Shown here piece after piece: positions 5,783 to 7,396 of a stretch of 7,396 nt of DNA. The notes below the pieces were generated by a model. That model saw nothing but the letters and a program-made list of their open reading frames with translations, did no database searches and was not told the DNA's origin. Origin of the DNA: Thermoguttaceae bacterium (GTDB lineage: Bacteria; Planctomycetota; Planctomycetia; Pirellulales; Thermoguttaceae). A program made the position numbers and the translations under genes. Within the stretch, counting starts at the first letter, position 1. The number at the start of each line of letters is the position of its first letter. The DNA lies in NCBI GenBank assembly GCA_024653385.1, contig JANLFZ010000209.1, forward strand, positions 3,048-10,443, read 5' to 3'.

Positions 5783-6184
5783 ATGGCCATTGAGACACCA
5801 TCGCTATTGATCACCGACGACGACGCGGCCTTCCGAGAAACGCTCCAGGAGGTCTTGCGGCCCGAGGGGTTTCAGACGCTCGAGGCCGAGGACGGCGAGG
5901 AAGCGGTGCGGATCGTCCGTACCGAGGTGGTGCACCTGGTGCTGCTCGACATGCATATGCCGAAGCTGACCGGCTTGGAGACGCTTCGCATGGTCAAGCA
6001 AGTCAAGGCGCTCTTGCCGTGCATTCTGCTGTCGGCCGATCTGGACGACATGCTGATCGAACAGGCCCGTCGCGACCACGCCTTCTCGGTGCTCCGCAAG
6101 CCGGTGACTCGTCGGCAGATCACGGGCGTGGTCTTCCAGGCGCTCGAGCGAACCTATAACTGGAAGTGCTTCCGGGCGAGTTGA
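5783..6184 (+). CDS. Stand-alone response regulator receiver domain (CheY-like)
   Basis: The 133-residue protein is a single phosphoacceptor receiver domain with no output domain. The acidic pocket is D12-D13 in LLITDDD, the phosphorylated aspartate is D56 in LVLLDMHMP, the switch residue is S84 in ILLSAD, and the conserved lysine is K106 in LRKPV. All key residues are present, so it should accept phosphate from a histidine kinase or phosphotransfer protein. Its output would have to go through a partner protein. The last residues (ERTYNWKCFRAS) extend slightly past the fifth helix. I chose the ATG at 5783 because of the strong ribosome-binding site and because the domain starts there. The 29 extra residues from 5696 look non-domain. 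No histidine kinase is in the window. It is divergent from sdhC and upstream of carA, with no evident functional tie to either. Confidence 0.88.
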   Translation: MAIETPSLLITDDDAAFRETLQEVLRPEGFQTLEAEDGEEAVRIVRTEVVHLVLLDMHMPKLTGLETLRMVKQVKALLPCILLSADLDDMLIEQARRDHAFSVLRKPVTRRQITGVVFQALERTYNWKCFRAS

Positions 6185-6213
6185 GCCGGCTATCCGGTGC
6201 CTTGAGCGGCAGC

Positions 6214-6219
6214 TATAAT
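6214..6219 (+). promoter_or_regulatory. Perfect -10 box, possible carA promoter
   Basis: TATAAT occurs 30 nt after the response regulator stop codon. No recognisable -35 lies 16-18 nt upstream; that position reads TATCCG. If used, it would start a carA transcript near 6226 with a structured leader of about 210 nt. Alternatively carA is co-transcribed with the regulator. Confidence 0.4.
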
Positions 6220-6237
6220 AACGGGGCGCACCGTTTG

Positions 6238-6307
6238 CCTCTTCTTGGTGGTTCGCTTGCACTCCAAGAAACGGAAGAGGGCCCTTCCTCGCCGGAAAAG
6301 GGCCCTC
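6238..6307 (+). terminator. Hairpin cluster between the response regulator and carA (terminator or leader structure)
   Basis: The main stem is GAGGGCCCTT (6277-6286) with AAGGGCCCTC (6298-6307), a perfect 10 bp around an 11-nt loop. No T tract follows on the plus strand; on the minus strand the flank is T-rich (TTCCGTTTCTT). Upstream, TTCTTGG (6242-6248) pairs with CCAAGAA (6264-6270). CCTCTTC (6238-6244) can instead pair with GAAGAGG (6274-6280), which overlaps the main stem. The cluster may end the regulator transcript or act in the carA leader. Confidence 0.5.
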
Positions 6308-6435
6308 GCGTTCGGCTGTCCGGGCCAACCCGCGGCTTGCGGGCGGCCTCGAACCCACAGCCGTAAGGGACGTATCGGGCCGAACATGCGGTTGACTTGA
6401 GCAAGCCTTGACCCCGCGGATGCTTTATCCCCACG

Positions 6436-7396
6436 ATGACGGAGATCGCCAAACTCGCCTTGGAAGACGGCACGGTCATGACCGGCAAGGCCTTCGGGGC
6501 CCGCGGTGAGGTCGATGGCGAGGTGTGCTTCAACACCTCGATGACCGGATACCAGGAGATCCTCACCGATCCAAGCTACCGCGGCCAGATCGTCACGATG
6601 ACCTATCCGGAGATCGGCAACTACGGCGTCAATTCCGAGGACGTCGAGAGCGCCAAGCCGCATCTGGCCGGCTTCATCGTGCGCGAGCGGAGCCGTCGGG
6701 TGAGCAACTTCCGGGCCGACAGTCATCTCGACGCCTACCTCGCGCGTCACGGCATCGTCGGTTTGGAGGGCATCGACACCCGGGCGCTGGTCCGGCGACT
6801 TCGGATTCGCGGGGCGATGAACGGCGTGCTGTCGACCGTCGATCTCGACGATGCGAGCCTGGTGGCCAAGGCCCAGGCAAGCCCCGGACTGGTCGGTCGC
6901 GATCTGGTCCGCGAGGTGATCCCCGAGCGCCCGATCCAATGGCACGAACCCTTGAGCCGGTGGACCCGCCTGGTCCCGGCCGAGCGCGCCCTGGCCGAAC
7001 GGACCACCGAGGGCCCCCACGTGGTCGCCTTGGACTTCGGCATGAAGTGGAACATTGCCAGGCACCTGTTCGACATGGGCTGCCGGGTGACGGTCCTTCC
7101 CGGCACCGCCACGGCCGACGAGGTGTTGGCCCAAGATCCCGACGGAGTGTTCCTCTCGAACGGGCCGGGCGATCCCGAGCCGGTGCAGTACGCGCAAGAG
7201 ACCATCCGCCGGCTGTTGGGCAAGCGGCCGATCTTCGGGATCTGCCTGGGACACCAACTCCTGGGGCTGGCCTGCGGCGCGAAGACGTTCAAGCTGAAGT
7301 TCGGACACCGCGGCGCCAACCAGCCGGTGCTCGATCGTCAGACGGGCCGGGTGGAGATCACTTGCCAGAACCACGGTTTTGCCATCGAGGCGGACC
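6436..7396 (+). CDS. carA: Carbamoyl-phosphate synthetase small (glutaminase) subunit, cut by right edge
   Basis: CarA hydrolyses glutamine and channels ammonia to CarB, which makes carbamoyl phosphate for pyrimidine and arginine synthesis in the cytoplasm. The frame stays open for 320 codons to the window end. The N-terminal CarA domain shows LEDGTVMTGKAFG, FNTSMTGYQEILTDPSY and TYPEIGNYGVN (about residues 9-70), and IDTRALVRRLR (about 116-126). The class I glutamine amidotransferase domain begins near VVALDFGMKWNI. It contains LSNGPGDPEP, GICLGHQLLGLACG with nucleophile C270, and CQNHGFAI (H313). The numbering is close to that of the E. coli enzyme (C269). The catalytic His-Glu pair should lie just beyond the edge. 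No strong Shine-Dalgarno precedes the ATG, a pattern shared with sdhB. carB is expected nearby but not seen. Confidence 0.95.
   Translation, partial: MTEIAKLALEDGTVMTGKAFGARGEVDGEVCFNTSMTGYQEILTDPSYRGQIVTMTYPEIGNYGVNSEDVESAKPHLAGFIVRERSRRVSNFRADSHLDAYLARHGIVGLEGIDTRALVRRLRIRGAMNGVLSTVDLDDASLVAKAQASPGLVGRDLVREVIPERPIQWHEPLSRWTRLVPAERALAERTTEGPHVVALDFGMKWNIARHLFDMGCRVTVLPGTATADEVLAQDPDGVFLSNGPGDPEPVQYAQETIRRLLGKRPIFGICLGHQLLGLACGAKTFKLKFGHRGANQPVLDRQTGRVEITCQNHGFAIEAD

Noticed and set aside
6392..6413. TTGACT and TTGACC as -35 boxes immediately upstream of carA
   Set aside because: No acceptable -10 lies 16-18 nt downstream of either, and the second would place the -10 over the start codon region.
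6190..7374. A 394-codon minus-strand open frame opposite carA
   Set aside because: It is a shadow of carA. The plus-strand frame has intact CarA motifs including C270.
1..7396. tRNA, rRNA or a new defence or toxin-antitoxin system
   Set aside because: No cloverleaf or rRNA-like sequence was recognised, and every supported gene belongs to a known metabolic or signalling family.

Overview
The window is about 7.4 kb of GC-rich bacterial DNA. It carries four complete core-metabolism genes, one small signalling gene, and two genes cut by the window edges. The high GC content, weak or absent Shine-Dalgarno sequences, Bacillus-type three-subunit succinate dehydrogenase and abundant intergenic palindromic repeats would fit a Planctomycete (Pirellulales-like) genome. 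That assignment is an inference from style, not a proof.

Layout. Minus strand, left part: the first 55 codons of a PHP-domain (CpsB/YwqE-type) phosphatase run off the left edge (1-167). A gene-free stretch (168-550) holds a likely factor-independent terminator and a candidate promoter. It is followed by a sugar phosphate isomerase/epimerase-like TIM-barrel gene (551-1438). A 107-bp compound palindromic repeat and a second hairpin (1471-1623) separate that gene from the succinate dehydrogenase/fumarate reductase operon sdhC-sdhA-sdhB, which is transcribed right to left (5522 down to 1657). Plus strand, right part: about 260 bp of divergent promoter DNA leads into a stand-alone receiver-domain response regulator (5783-6184). 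A structured 250-bp spacer follows, and then carA, the glutaminase subunit of carbamoyl-phosphate synthetase, which is cut by the right edge (6436-7396).

How the genes work together. SdhC anchors SdhAB to the membrane and passes electrons between the SdhB iron-sulfur clusters and (probably) menaquinone. The 11-nt sdhC-sdhA gap suggests coupled translation. CarA makes ammonia for carbamoyl phosphate (pyrimidines and arginine) and is unrelated to the other genes. The receiver protein has no output domain, so its partner cannot be read from this window.

I found no convincing undescribed multi-gene system. The points most worth a second look are non-coding: the compound palindrome at 1471-1577 and a possible degenerate relative at the sdhC start, overlapping palindromes and direct repeats in the sdhC/regulator divergent region, and mutually exclusive hairpins in the carA leader. 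In the proteins, the oddity is a roughly 65-residue C-terminal tail on SdhC.
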